From: Isoetes taiwanensis
Lineage: Eukaryota; Streptophyta; Lycopodiopsida; Isoetales; Isoetaceae
Assembly: GCA_021234155.1 (NCBI GenBank)
Contig: JAJEKV010000011.1
Coordinates: forward strand, 20,722,677-20,786,676
DNA: 64,000 bases
Direction: 5' to 3'
Part shown: piece by piece, positions 31,104 to 43,677 of the stretch
Layout: the number at the start of each line of letters is the position of its first letter
Position numbering within the stretch: the first letter of the stretch is position 1
Made by a program: the position numbers and the translations under genes
The notes under the pieces: generated by a model
What the model was told of the DNA's origin: nothing
Seen by the model: only the letters and a program-made list of their open reading frames with translations
Database searches by the model: none

Positions 31104-33593
31104 TGTTGAAGGTGTACCTGGCAAACCTTCAACTCAGTGGTTGAGAACCTCCAGGTTGCTTAAGGCAACCAATCTATGGCCAGATCCCTGGACAAAACAA
31201 CTCAAACTAGCTTGTGAACCACTTGTCCCTAAACAAGAAAAAACTGTTTGCCAAAAATTGTTTGCCAAATGAAGAGGGATGTTTGTTTTATGTTGGGAAC
31301 ACTTGCACTAGATTCTCAAGGGAAACCACAAGATGCCTACAGAAGTCAGAGGCAAAAGGTTGACCAGAGCTAGATGAGAAACAGCTTCCTGACTGGGTCA
31401 ATTTTTGGTCAATGATCCTGGCAGAGAGCTAAAATTTGCAGATGAGAATTCACGAGGATATTTTTTGAGCTTCTTTCTTTGAGACTCTTAACCTAACCTA
31501 AAAGACATGTGCATCACGTGGAGACAGCAAGAAATATGCAGTAGTGTATACAAATGCCATTTTTATGGATTTCTTTGTGACAGTCTGTAACAGAGTTAAA
31601 TAAAATGTTTTGAATCGTGGCTTAACAGGACTTTTTAACCTTCGAGTGATGTATGCAGCCTATATGAGATGAGAACGGGTTCCAGATGATTAGAAACTAA
31701 CATGACATGCCATTTAAATAGACCTTTTTTAGATTTTTTCGAAGATTTTATGACTGACCCAATAATGCAGAAATGAATAAGCACTTCTGGCTGAAGTTTA
31801 AGCTAAGGAAACACTCATACAAACCACAATTGTATCTCTTGTTGAGAAAGAGGCACTGCTACAGCATAAGTTGAACCAGCAAGATTATATCTTCAAATTT
31901 TCATTCAAGGGAGCCTTCAAGAATTACAATGAGAGAATTTCCCCGCAGTTTGACATGGAGAAACTCACAGAAAGAAGGAAATAAAAGTAATACATGTCTT
32001 CAAACGATAATAAAGGACTTTATTGCATCAGAACGTCAAGAGATCTGACACAAGGAGACAATGCAGGGCAAACAGAGGTCATTCCCAACACAAGTATGCT
32101 GGATCGGATTGCTCAAAGCGCTAGGGTGCTCGAAAAAACTTTGAAACCTCAATGACCTCTTAAATCCGGCAATTTCCGGTCAGTTCTTGATAATACAGTT
32201 CGGTTTTTACCTCCTCTGCCCATAAATGAGTTCTTGATCTGCAAGTCAATCAGTTGTGGTGTAATGCTAATGATTTCTTCTTCAAAGTGGAGTCCTCTTT
32301 TCGAATGATCCCCTTCATCGTGGCCTTGCCATTGTCTGACACTAATAAATGAGTTTTTAACAACTTTTGGCGAGATTCTTGGCATTAAAGGGCTAAATCC
32401 GGCCGGTTTAATCATGATTTGGCCCGTTAGTGGGGCCAATTCTTCGGATCTTGCAATTTTTTAGGGTTCTTCATGGCAACGGATATATCCCACAGGATTT
32501 GGTGAAAAATAGGCTTGAATCCAGGTGGCTAAATGCGGTTGGTCGGGGCATGACATGGTTTTTGGAGGGTATTTTGAGTCAAATATTAGTGCAACTAGGG
32601 TATGGCGCGCATCCCAAGAAACCCCAAAACTAGGGCTAGATGTGGTCAAAATAGAAATCTTTGACCACCACCTTGCATGATTTTTTATGAGCTTTCAGAT
32701 AGAAAAAACAAATTTTGAAAATAAGCAACTTCAATTTTGGGCATTTTTTTCATGGTGTATAAGGGGATGTGGCACATGTGAGATGACTAGGCAAATGCTG
32801 ATGATGTGGCATGGTGAGGTGGAAGGCAAGGTGTCAAAGAAATTTTCCCTAGGTAAAATCTTGATGAAGTGTGACAAGGTGTGAGTGACACGTGTTGGGT
32901 GAGTTGGTGATGATGTGGATGATGTGTGCATGACCTTTGAAGGTGAGGTGGCACTAGATGTTTTTCGACTTAGTCAACTTTGGACCTTTAGGATTTGATC
33001 CTTCACCCATACTTTGGTCTTGAATTGATCATGTAATGGACTAGTAGAGCTTCTCTTCTCTTTCTTTTTCTTTTCCTAGAGAGAGAGAGTGTGCTTCTAA
33101 TGACTTGTCAAGTGCATGGTGATGGATCATGATGTGTGTGTGTGATGTATAAGGTGCACATGTGTGGAATGTGTGGTGTATGGGATTTTGCCCTAGGGAA
33201 AAAACTTTGAGCCATGGAAATGAGATGAATGGAATGAGGAATGGGTATGAGGGATGAATGTAGAGGTGAGCAATGCCTTCTTTAGCCAATAACTCTAAGG
33301 TAGTGTCAAAATCTCAAAAGTTGGCAAGATAACATACTTCTTTTGGGGTCTTCCAATTTTTGACTAGGGGTCTTCTCTTTGTGACTTGCTTTCCAACCCT
33401 TGACTCAAGTCTTGCTCACTTTTGCCAACTTGAATGCTCCTTTGAATGTTCTCCATTGGTCTTCAACTTGGTGTGAGGATTTGTCTTCATACCTAAACAA
33501 TGAGCTCCAAATAGAAATGCCTTGCAAGTATGTCTCGATCTTTTTGTGTTTTCTTGTGAAGTTGCTCTTACATGCTGCCACAAGGTGGCAGCA
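31104..33593 (-). repeat. E2 left (3') LTR, 2490 bp
   Basis: Nearly identical to the right LTR after removing the LINE from that copy; it lacks about 33 bp present there near 50240-50270. The right-hand end is a perfect palindrome, tgctgccac-aag-gtggcagca (33573-33593). The left-hand end has several short stems (gttgaaggt ... accttcaac). Open frames inside are not conserved proteins. Confidence 0.9.
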
Positions 33594-34110
33594 TTATGCT
33601 AAACAAACAGAGGGAGTGTGGAATGGATATGGTGTTCTTCACATGAGCTTGCCAATGTGGTGGAATGGTTGGCAGCAATCAGGGAGAAGGCTTGTGTGCA
33701 TGGGGAAACAAGGATGGTGGAAGTAAGCTGCTTGAGTGTTCAAATGAATATGAATGAGTCAAGTGATGAACCTGCATGACAGAGTGATAAATCTGTTAGC
33801 ACTTTGACTGCCATATGGAGGTATGGTGGCAGTTTTTGACCTGGTTTTGAATGAGGTGGGGTGAGGGTTTGTAATGGATTTTGGCCAACTTTGAGCAGAT
33901 TATGTGCTTGTGAGTGTTCTGAAGGGTGGACCTGCATGGTAATGTGTGTGACCTGCCATTGGTTTAAGCATGTTTGGAGCTCCTTTTGCTGCTTTTGCTG
34001 AGAAGTAAACATGATTAGGAAGTAAGGAAAGTACTGTTTGCATAACAAAGTAAATCTAGGCCTAGTTAAATCTATTCTAAACTACAATTACCTAGTTTTT
34101 ACAAGCAGGA
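33594..34110 (-). other. E2 3' untranslated internal region
   Basis: About 0.5 kb between the end of the integrase frame and the 3' LTR. No domain. A typical polypurine tract next to the LTR is not obvious; the nearest sequence is pyrimidine-rich on the coding strand. Confidence 0.5.
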
Positions 34111-34378
34111 CTATTCAAATAGGCTCAAGGCAACATGATGTTGCCAGTACCTCTTTAAGTGAAGGATATTGAAAGGATTTGGCAGTTCCTGGCCATCTGT
34201 GAGATCCTTGAGCCAATAAGACTCTTTGCCAGCCTCACCAATGATTTCATAGGCTCCTTCCCACAAATTTTCAAACTTCCCTGCAACTTTCTCTCTGGCC
34301 TTGTTCCATTTCAGCACGAGTTCTCCTATCTTCATGGTACCTTGTAACCTGTGAGCAGCTTTGAATGCTGCCACATCC
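34111..34378 (-). pseudogene. E2 integrase C-terminal part (severed by E3)
   Basis: The frame continues the integrase that stops at 43678: AAFKAAHRLQGTMKIGELVL, then KFENLWEGAYEIIGEAGKES and WLKDLTDGQELPNPFNILHL. This is the GPY/F-type module typical of gypsy integrases (FENLWEGAYEI, then LKRYW). Joining it to 43678 across E3 (sharing the CATCC duplication) restores the frame, so E3 inserted into an intact integrase. Confidence 0.85.
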
Positions 34379-36703
34379 TGTGACGGGCCTGGCCAGTTAA
34401 CCTCTCGGTAACTGGAGATCCCATCGATCTCTACCGTTGGATCTACTTAGCTCTTAGACTCAAGAAATTAATACATGCATACTTAGGTAAAGAATTTAAT
34501 CTTTATTCGTGCTCTAAGGTCCCAAAAAATATTATACTTGCCATTGCTCGGCAAAATCCCACACAACAACCAAGTTTACAAATAATTATAGTTTAAACCG
34601 ATCCATAATAATAATAGTTATATTAATCAAATGTATTATCTAGCAATTCACACACTCCTACTCTCGCCTTTCTGCAGCTTGGCTACTCTCCGGAGCATCT
34701 CGCACCTCTGCTTACACCATTTAACCACGGGGTTAGTCACACGGACTAAGTGGGGATCGGGGATTTAGAATATATCAAGCATCAATTACCACAAGCATCA
34801 ACATAAACAATAACTTAGCCTTACCGTAACCTCGCCCCTGCAATCCAAGTTACTAGTCCAACCAACATAAATACAATGCATAATTATGCTAAGCACAACC
34901 ATTGCAACTTGATTCCAGCATTAAATACCACATATACACTAGCCAAGCAACCATAGCATCAACATAGCAACCAATATTCCTCTGGGTCTGAGCAAGGTCA
35001 ACTCGGCTGATCATGCCAGTGACATAGAGGCGGGGTAACCACGTGTGTACACACCCTTCCACGCTGCGTCCAGCATTGGAGGACCACTTACTGTGCATGA
35101 CGTTGTACCTTACGGTACCAACGCCCGATGTTCAAAATACCATTTACATAGCACTGTGCAAACCGTGAGTCTAGACCATCGCACCTAGACTCCGGCCCCA
35201 GAGGTCTATATCAAAGAATTTCACCATATACAATTACATACAATTCACCATCATGCCCATGCCTTAACATACTCAACATCAAATAATTCCATAATTCACA
35301 CATGAAATGTCTAACCATAGCCTTAATAATGCAAAAATGCAACCATCACCATTAAATTAAAAATAAACATCTATATCTTTCATAGATTCACTAACAATAA
35401 GGTTACTAGAGACTTTAATAATATTAATCTATAGCATTTAGATATCGTTATGGTTCCTTTACCAATTTCCTCTATACACAATACATATGCTTGTTTTTTT
35501 TTTACATAATGTTACTTAGCTAATTTCTAAAGGTTTTCTCTTTTTAATATATATAACTAGATAACTTGTTAGTCTTCTCATGTCGTTATGACCATTAGTA
35601 TAAACCCGCCTTAACAAGGGCCTCCAGCTTAAATATATTCCGAACCCAACAACTCAACCTTGATATTTTAAGATAGAGCCTTAACTTTAACCTCAAACTT
35701 TTTATTATTACTTCCTTACTAACTATTAACTAAATCGTTAACATTTTTTACTTCATAACCTAACCCTAACTACGTTACAGGTGCGACCTCGGCCTGCTGC
35801 TGTCGGATTTGGCCTCCAGGCCATCGATTCCATGCCAAAACTCCCTAGCTCCTCCCGATTTTGGTTGCAAAGGGGTTTTTCGGCCATTTCGGCCGGTTCG
35901 ACCCAAATCTGGCGATTCCGGATCAATTCTTGAGCACCAAAATCATGGGATTTACAGCTGAATCTTGCTTTGATCTTCCTGATTCCTCATTCCTTTTCCA
36001 TTTCGGCCTCCCTAAGGCCCAAATCGACCCATTTCTCATCACATTTCATGCTTCCAGATCATCACCGATACCAGGATCCTGTTATATAAACGGCAGCATG
36101 CCAGGGAACTTTTACAATTTTAACACAGTTTTAACTGATTCCAGCCATCCCTTTACCTTAATCCATCCCTCATGTTCTAATATGAGCTATTCCAAAGTTT
36201 CCGGCATGATCTAGATGCTGTCTCACTTAGATCCGTGATACTTTTTGCAACTGTCAATATGCCATAATAAAATACTTCCAAATTCAATCATGCAAGCTTT
36301 TTCCATATTCATGCACTTTTAGTTTAATTCTAAATCAATACTAAGTTTCATAACAATCCTACTGCATCAACACAATTCAGCATGCACAATTTTGCTACGC
36401 TAGAAAACCCCAGGTGTAAGGCTTGATCCCCACCTGGAATCCCGCTTGTTGCTTTTTCTGCGCTCCAACACGCTCCCAGAGCTCTGCACGCGATTCGCTC
36501 CTTCAGCAATCCCTCTGCAATCAATCTTTTTCCCAATGCTTTTCTCTGTACTTATATTTATTTTTTAACCACGATTTTTTGTCCAGTATAATCTCTACAC
36601 ATCACGACGTATTTCTCTGCATGCGTGATATTTTGATTAATATTCCTTTGCATCTTTTAAATAAAATAATCCACAATTTACCTCAAAATCCTAGGTCCGT
36701 TCT
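34379..36703 (-). repeat. E3 left (3') LTR
   Basis: Paired with 41340-43672. Long stretches are identical, but differences come in short clusters (for example near 34670-34740, 35790-35820 and 36410-36490). The last few bases, where ttaca would be expected, read ttctga, so the terminal CA is lost in this copy. Confidence 0.9.
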
Positions 36704-36721
36704 GATCTCTCCTCCAAAAAT

Positions 36722-37850
36722 TCAACCCATGTCCTCATGGGCATCTCGAAACTCACGAAGAATCCAATTGGCATCTTCCCATGTGGCATCTTCCTCGGGA
36801 CAACCCGCCCATTGAACCAAAAATCTACGTATTGTTAAGCCTCCTTAGCGGCGGGTTTCCTCTCGCGAGAATCACGTTGGCGGTCGGGGTACTGAAAGTT
36901 CTCTCTGCTTACCAAATCATCGTCCCCAACATATGGGAAGGATCAAAAACATACTTCCTCAAGTTACTCACATGAAAGACATTATGTACTTTCAAGTCGC
37001 GAGGGCAACTCAACCTATAAGCCACTTTGCCAATACGTTCCAAAATTTCATATGGACCCGCATACCTAGGGAGCCCATTTACCCGCACTTTTAAATGCCG
37101 GTGAGCTCTGCTTGGGATTAATCCTCAAGAACACATAATCCCCTTTTTGAAATTCAAGTGGTCTCGTCTTTTATTGGCATCTTTATACGTCTATTTTGTG
37201 CCACTTTGCCAAATTTTGTCGAAGTCTCCTTAGGCGAAGCTTCCATGTCCTCTCCGCTACTTCATTAGTCGCTTCAACATTGCATTGAGGATCTCTCCAA
37301 TTAAGAGGACAACGACACTCCTTACCATACATTGCCTCAAAAGGACTCATTTTAATGGAATCTTGATAAGTGTTATTGTATGCAAACTCGGTAAATACAA
37401 ATATGAATCCCATACCTTTGGTTGACTAGGCACATACATCCCGAGCATATCCTCCAAGATTTGATTAACTTCGCTCAACTTGGCCATCCGCTTGAGGGCG
37501 ATAAGATGTCTTGGCATATAACTTAGTGCCAATATTTTGAAACAACCCTTGCCAAAATTGGCTCATAAATTTTGTATCCCGATCGATGAAATAGTGGCGG
37601 CATCCCATGCAACCTGAAAATCTCCTTAACAAATAACTTAGCAATATCCATTGCCGTAGCGATGAGTCTTCGTAGGCATAAAATGGGCTGCTTAGTTAGT
37701 CGATCAACCACAACATAAATTGCATCATAACCTCGAGCGTGTCCCGGGGAAGCTCAACAATGAAGTCCATGGAAATACACTCCCCACTTGGAAGATGGAA
37801 TTACTAAAGGTTGTAATTCTCCGGGCTCCCCTAAACCTTGATGCTTTTAC
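36722..37850 (-). pseudogene. E3 integrase C-terminal half and chromodomain
   Basis: On the minus strand, frames contain MVDRLTKQ, then EFAYNNTYQDSIKMSPFEAM and YGKECRCPLNW, which are the end of the integrase core. They end with RRFLVQWAGCPEEDATWED, then WILREF, and a TGA at 36722-36724. The last part is a chromodomain (V-W-x-G-x-P-x-x-x-A-T-W-E pattern), which in chromoviruses directs integration by binding modified histone H3. Frame changes separate the blocks, and the central Asp region (about 37560-37600) is garbled by indels. Confidence 0.82.
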
Positions 37851-39480
37851 CTTCCGACAAGATAAACACCTAGCCACGTACTCCTTAACCATCTTCTTCT
37901 CGTCGGGCCAAAAGAAATTAAAGGCATCTTCCTCAAAGTTTTATGTACCCACGGGTGGCCATACGGACTATCATGTGCTTCATATAGCAACCTCAATCTC
38001 AACTCATGATCATTAGGAATACACATACGGCCATTATAATATAAAACTCCTTTGGACAATGCATACCTCGGAAAATCTTGAGGGTTCTCCAACACAGGTG
38101 CAAAATATGGATCATTCCTTAGCTTATTAAGAATATCTGCATCCCATTGCCCTTGTAACACACTAATAGAGGTTAAAAATGACCTTCGAGACAAAGCATC
38201 AGCAATCACATTTTCTTTGCCAGGTTGATATTCAATTTCAAAATCATACTCTTCTCTTAATTGCATCCACCTCCTTTGCCTATTATTCAAATATGGCTGT
38301 TTTGCAAAATACTTCAAATTTTGATGGTCAGTCTTCAAAAAGAAACGACGACCCAATAAATAATGTCTCCATACCCTTAAGGCATGGATAATGGCCAACA
38401 TTTCCAAATCATGCACTGGGTAATTTTGTTCAGCAGGAGACAATTTACGAGATATATAAGCACAAACTCGGCCATCCTGCAGCAAGACTCCTCCTACAGC
38501 TTTCTCAGAAGCATCAGTGACTACATGGAAGGGTATATTCATGTCTGGAATCCTTAAAACTGGTGCACTAATCAAAACATCCTTTAACTTTTGGAAACTT
38601 TCCTGACAATTATCAGTCCAATGCAAATCATTCTTCTTACCTAACAAAGAAGTCAAAGGAGCAGCAATCTTTGCGAATTTAGGAACAAATTTGCGATAAT
38701 ACCCCGCTAATCCCAAAAATGATCTTACCTCCTTCACCGTCTTTGGTGTGGGCCAATCTCTAACTGCCTCAATCTTAGAAGGATCTGGCTCTAATCCCTT
38801 TTCTGAAATTACATGCCCAAGATATACCAATCTAGTTTGTGCAAAGGAACACTTAGATAACTTACCATACAACTTTTCTCGTCGCAAAATAGCTAATGTC
38901 TGCTTTACATGTTCCACATGCTCCTCTAATGTCCTGGAATATACCAAAATATCATCAAAGAAAACCAATATAAACTTATCCAGGAAAGATCGGAATATCT
39001 CGTTCATTAGAGCGATAAAAGTGGCGAGGAGCATTTGTCAACCCAAAGGGCATTACAACAAACTTCGTAATGTCCGTGGCGTGTCCTAAAGGCGCCTCTT
39101 GTAAATATCAGATCCTTGATCCGGATCGATGATATCCGGATCGTAGATCAATTTTTGTGAAGTACTTAGCTTGTCCCAACCGATCAAATAACTCATCAAC
39201 CCTAGGCAATGCATATCTATTCTTCAATTGTAATCTGGTTAAGCATGCGATAGTCAATACATAATCTTAAAGTCCCGTCTTTCTTTTTTACAAACAAAAC
39301 TGGCGCACCAAATGGAGAAACACTCGGCCGTATAAACCCTTGTTCCAATAATTCCGCCAATGCTGTTTCTTCAATTCGCCATCTCTAATGCATGAAATCT
39401 ATATGGTGGCCTTGATGTGAGTTCAGCCCGGGGAACAAGTTCTATCTCATGATCTACCATTCTATGTGGAGGCAATTACG
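37847..39480 (-). pseudogene. E3 reverse transcriptase, RNase H and integrase zinc region
   Basis: A 395-residue frame (39034-37847) holds the RT second half with the intact catalytic box VFFDDILVYS, VYLGHVISEKGLEPDPSKIE and RSFLGLAGYYRKFVPKF. RNase H shows FHVVTDASEKAVGGVLL, HDLEMLAIIHALRVWRHYLL and LKTDHQNLKYF, and ADALSRR follows. The start of the integrase zinc finger is HDSPYGHPWVHKT. Upstream (39034-39480) RT motifs continue ([14 protein letters not shown]), but small indels around GATCC-rich sequence break the frame near 39060-39150. Confidence 0.9.
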
Positions 39481-39522
39481 TTAATTCTTTAGGAAACACA
39501 TCGAGAGAACTCATCCAATACT

Positions 39523-40444
39523 TTACGGATCTCGGGGAGCAATAGGTTGTTCCTGTAACTTCAAGATACCAAAAAATGCACATCCCATTCTTATGCAACC
39601 ATTCTTAATCTGTTTCTTAAAACTTTTCCGGGACAAAGGTGTAACCACTAATGACGAAGGCAATCCTTCCAGCACATGCTTATCTCCATTAGGACTTTGG
39701 CATGTAACTGTTTGCTCTCCGCAATCAATGCAAGCTTTATATGGCCTTAACCATGACATTCCTAGAATAGCATCATACTTCCCTAGGCTCAATACTTCAA
39801 AACTAGTATGGGACTCAAGATCTCCTACTTGGAATTTAAGATTGTCTACCTTAGCATAAGAAGTCTTAATTTTACCATCAGCCAACTCCACATATCTAGG
39901 GTCCCGACTAATCATATTCAAATCTAGTTTCTTTGCCAGCCTTGGGGAAATAAAACAATGTGTACTACCACAATCAATAAGAAAGAGAATAGGGACTCCA
40001 TGAATAATACCTGGAACTCTGATAACCACAGCTTGATTATCTACACGGCCCTGGTCCACTGCAGCATACATGCACATTCTTTCAACAGGAGGGTCCATGA
40101 TTCGAGCAGCCCTAACTTCAACTGCAGGGTTAGCTTGTGCTATAATCCTGTTGTCTCCTCTAGCTTGTCCTCTGCCACCCCTATTATTGTCCCAAAAACC
40201 TCCACGACCACCACGGTTGCCGGCCTCCATTTCCTCTGCCTTGGCCCGTCCATAAGTATCACTAGAATTCAACACGGACCAGCGGGTTTGTTTGCCCTCC
40301 ACGTTGAGAAGATGCGGGGGTGGCGGTACTATCCATCCACCTTCTCGGACAATCTCGTCCATAATGACCAACTTCTACGCACCTAAAGCATCGATTCTCA
40401 TTAAGACACTTTTCCCTAGTCTCATCATTCAAAGGTGCATACAT
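39523..40444 (-). pseudogene. E3 gag zinc knuckle and aspartic protease
   Basis: A CCHC knuckle, CFRCVEVGHYGRDC, lies in the first part (about 40390). After a frame change comes a 282-residue frame with the protease: VPILFLIDCGSTHCFISPRL (catalytic Asp in D-C-G, where D-S/T-G is usual), then DAILGMSWLRPYKACIDC, the usual C-terminal protease strand. The function would be cleavage of the gag-pol polyprotein. Confidence 0.85.
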
Positions 40445-40481
40445 AGGCGAGATCCTCGATTTTGACTACCCTCCCCGCATA

Positions 40482-41252
40482 CTAACGGCTGCTTGCCCAT
40501 GCCATGCCCCCTACTAGAGAATCTACCTGCTCTTTCATGCAGATCCACCCGGTCTGCCATGTGGAAGGAACTTGTCTCTTCTTAGCATTCTCCAAGGTTG
40601 CTTTCTCAGCTAGGTCAGATTCACGATTCTTAGCAATTCTGAATACCTCCTCCAAATCTTTATAAGACACACCTGACATTGTGCTCTTAATATCAACCTG
40701 CAAACCCTTCACAAATCGAGCACAAAGCTTCTCCTTATCCTCAAAAGGACAATGATACTGCAACCTTCTAAACTTCTCGTTATATTCAGCCACCGTCCCT
40801 TTTTGTGTCAAGTCCAAGAACTCATTCATCTTGTCAACTTTGTACCCAGGAGGCATAAAATGTCCTTCAAAAGCGGTCTTAAACTCTTGCCAAGTTGCCT
40901 GCCCTGCAGCCTTATTTATATCCCGCAAATAATTCTCCCACCATACTCTAGCAAATCCACCCAACATTGCTTGAGCCAATACAGCTTTAACAGAATCTTC
41001 AGCATTAATGAGTTTAAAGTAAAACTCAACTCCACGAAGCCACGAGTCTGCATCATCCCCTGTAACATTCTCTCCAGTAAATACTTCCCTCTTAGTGTCC
41101 TTCAGCACCTTCTCTACTGCCTTGTCCGCAGCTGTCTTTTGTTGCGACGCACTCTGCTGCAACACTTGCTGAATAGCCTGCAAGATATTGGCTACATCAG
41201 GAGCTCCACCAGCCTGTCCAGCTCCTCCTGGGGATCCTCCTGGGGAACTCAT
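40482..41252 (-). CDS. E3 gag
   Basis: Open frame starting at MSSPGGSPGG (41252), 74 bp inside the primer site. It contains the retrotransposon gag core: LRGVEFYFKLINAEDSVKAV, AMLGGFARVWWENYLRDINK, TWQEFKTAFEGHFMPPGY and DLTQKGTVAEYNEKFRRLQY. It would form the nucleocapsid. The frame drifts after LENAKKRQVP into a different reading, so the zinc knuckle (40390) lies in another frame; a single small indel explains this. Confidence 0.88.
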   Translation of the reverse strand: MSSPGGSPGGAGQAGGAPDVANILQAIQQVLQQSASQQKTAADKAVEKVLKDTKREVFTGENVTGDDADSWLRGVEFYFKLINAEDSVKAVLAQAMLGGFARVWWENYLRDINKAAGQATWQEFKTAFEGHFMPPGYKVDKMNEFLDLTQKGTVAEYNEKFRRLQYHCPFEDKEKLCARFVKGLQVDIKSTMSGVSYKDLEEVFRIAKNRESDLAEKATLENAKKRQVPSTWQTGWICMKEQVDSLVGGMAWASSR

Positions 41253-41325
41253 CTCTACAAGAATCTGGAACCATAGCAAATATCATCAATAATCACAAAT
41301 CTCATAATCCACTAACCAGAACTTT

Positions 41326-41337
41326 GCTCTGATACCA
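41326..41337 (-). promoter_or_regulatory. E3 primer-binding site (initiator tRNA-Met)
   Basis: On the minus strand TGGTATCAGAGC follows two bases after the 5' LTR. It is the standard tRNA-iMet primer site for minus-strand DNA synthesis and fixes the polarity of E3. Confidence 0.93.
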
Positions 41338-41339
41338 AC

Positions 41340-43672
41340 TGTGACGGGCCTGGCCAGTTAACCTCTCGGTAACTGGAGATCCCATCGATCTCTACCGTTG
41401 GATCTACTTAGCTCTTAGACTCAAGAAATTAATACATGCATACTTAGGTAAAGAATTTAATCTTTATTCGTGCTCTAAGGTCCCAAAAAATATTATACTT
41501 GCCATTGCTCGGCAAAATCCCACACAACAACCAAGTTTACAAATAATTATAGTTTAAACCGATCCATAATAATAATAGTTATATTAATCAAATGTATTAT
41601 CTAGCAATTCACACACTCCTACTCTAAGCCTTTTCTCAAGCAGCTTGGCTACTCTCCTGGAGCATCTCGCACCTCTGCTTACACCATTTAACCACGGGGG
41701 TTAGTCACCGCGGACTAAGTGGGGATCGGGGATTTAGAATATATCAAGCATCAATTACCACAAGCATCAACATAAACAATAACTTAGCCTTACCGTAACC
41801 TCGCCCCTGCAATCCAAGTTACTAGTCCAACCAACATAAATACAATGCATAATTATGCTAAGCACAACCATTGCAACTTGATTCCAGCATTAAATACCAC
41901 ATATACACTAGCCAAGCAACCATAGCATCAACATAGCAACCAATATTCCTCTGGGTCTGAGCAAGGTCAACTCGGCTGATCATGCCAGTGACATAGAGGC
42001 GGGGTAACCACGTGTGTACACACCCTTCCACGCTGCGTCCAGCATTGGAGGACCACTTACTGTGCATGACGTTGTACCTTACGGTACCAACGCCCGATGT
42101 TCAAAATACCATTTACATAGCACTGTGCAAACCGTGAGTCTAGACCATCGCACCTAGACTCCGGCCCCAGAGGTCTATATCAAAGAATTTCACCATATAC
42201 AATTACATACAATTCACCATCATGCCCATGCCTTAACATACTCAACATCAAATAATTCCATAATTCACACATGAAATGTCTAACCATAGCCTTAATAATG
42301 CAAAATGCAACCATCACCATTAAATTAAAAATAAACGTCTATATCTTTCATAGATTCACTAACAATAAGGTTACTAGAGACTTTAATAATATTAATCTAT
42401 AGCATTTAGATATCGTTATGGTTCCTTTACCAATTTCCTCTATACACAATACATATGCTTGTTTTTTTTACATAATGTTACTTAGCTAATTTCCAAAGGT
42501 TTTCTCTTTTTAATATATATAACTAGATAACTTGTTAGTCTTCTCATGTCGTTATGACCATTAGTATAAACCCGCCTTAACAAGGGCCTCCAGCTTAAAT
42601 ATATTAGAACCAACAACTCAACCTTGATATTTTAAGATAGAGCCTTAACTTTAACCTCAAACTTTTTATTATTACTTCCTTACTAACTATTAACTAAATC
42701 GTTCATTTTTGACTTCATAACCTAACCCTAACTACGTTCATTGTGCGACCTCCTGCCTTTCTTCTTTGTGGATTTGGCCTCCGTGCCATCGATTCCATGC
42801 CAAAACTCCCTAGCTCCTCCCGATTTTGGTTGCAAGGGTTTTTTCGGCCATTTCGGCCGATTTAACCCAAATCCGGCGATTCCCTGATCAATTCTTGAGC
42901 ACCAAAATCATGGGATTTATAGCTGAATCTTGCTTTGATCTTCCCGATTCCTCATTCCTTTTCCATTTCGGCCTCCCTAAGGCCCAAATCGACCCATTTC
43001 TCATCACATTTCATGCTTCCAGATCATCACCGATACCAGGATCCTGTTATATAAACGGCAGCATGCAAGGGAACTTTTACAATTTTAACACAGTTTTAAC
43101 TGATTCCAGCCATCCCTTTACCTTAATCCATCCCTCATGTTCTAATATGAGCTATTCCAAAGATTTCCGGCATGATCTAGATGCTGTCTCACTTAGATCC
43201 GTGATACTTTTTGCAATCACAATATGCCATCATAAAATACTTCCAAATTCAATCATGCAAGCTTTTTCCATATTCATGCACTTTTAGTTTAATTCTAAAT
43301 CAATACTAAGTTTCATAACAATCCTCTTGCATCAACACAATTCAAAGATGCAAAATTTTGCTCGCTTAGAAAACCCCGTGTGTAAGGCTTGATCCCCACA
43401 CGAATCCCGCTTGTTGCTTTTTTCTCAAGCTCCAACACGCTCCCAGAGCTCGCAGACGCAGCGATTCGCTCCTTCAGCAATCCCTCTGCAATCAATCTTT
43501 TTCCCAATGCTTTTCTCTGTACTTATATTTATTTTTAACCACAGTATTTTGTCCGTATAATCTCTACATATACGACGTATTTCTCTGCATGCGTGATATT
43601 TTGATTAATATTCCTTTGCATCTTTTAAATAAAATAATCCACAATTTACCTCAAAATCCTAGGTCCGTTACA
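41340..43672 (-). repeat. E3 right (5') LTR, 2333 bp
   Basis: Starts TGTGACGGGCC and ends GGTCCGTTACA on the plus strand, followed by CATCC. A short frame of 69 residues is identical in both LTR copies simply because the LTRs are near-identical; it has no recognised domain. Confidence 0.93.
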
Positions 43673-43677
43673 CATCC

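Larger units (their letters stand above)
34379..43672 (-). mobile_element. Gypsy chromovirus E3, innermost layer
   Basis: The LTRs are 34379-36703 and 41340-43672, starting TGTGACGGGCC and ending TTACA in the right copy. The exact target duplication is CATCC (34374-34378 and 43673-43677). The tRNA-Met primer site lies next to the right LTR, giving minus-strand polarity. A purine tract, tttttggaggagaga, precedes the left LTR on the coding strand. Gag, protease, RT, RNase H, integrase and a chromodomain follow in chromovirus order. The LTRs are very similar, so it is the youngest of the three. Small indels break most frames. Confidence 0.94.

Noticed and set aside
32149-33289. Open frames within the E2 LTRs, repeated at 50530-51668
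   Set aside because: They are LTR sequence, differ by frameshifts between copies and carry no motif.
34889-35098. 69-residue frame identical in both E3 LTRs (also 41858-42067)
   Set aside because: The LTR copies are nearly identical DNA, so conservation is not evidence of coding; no domain.
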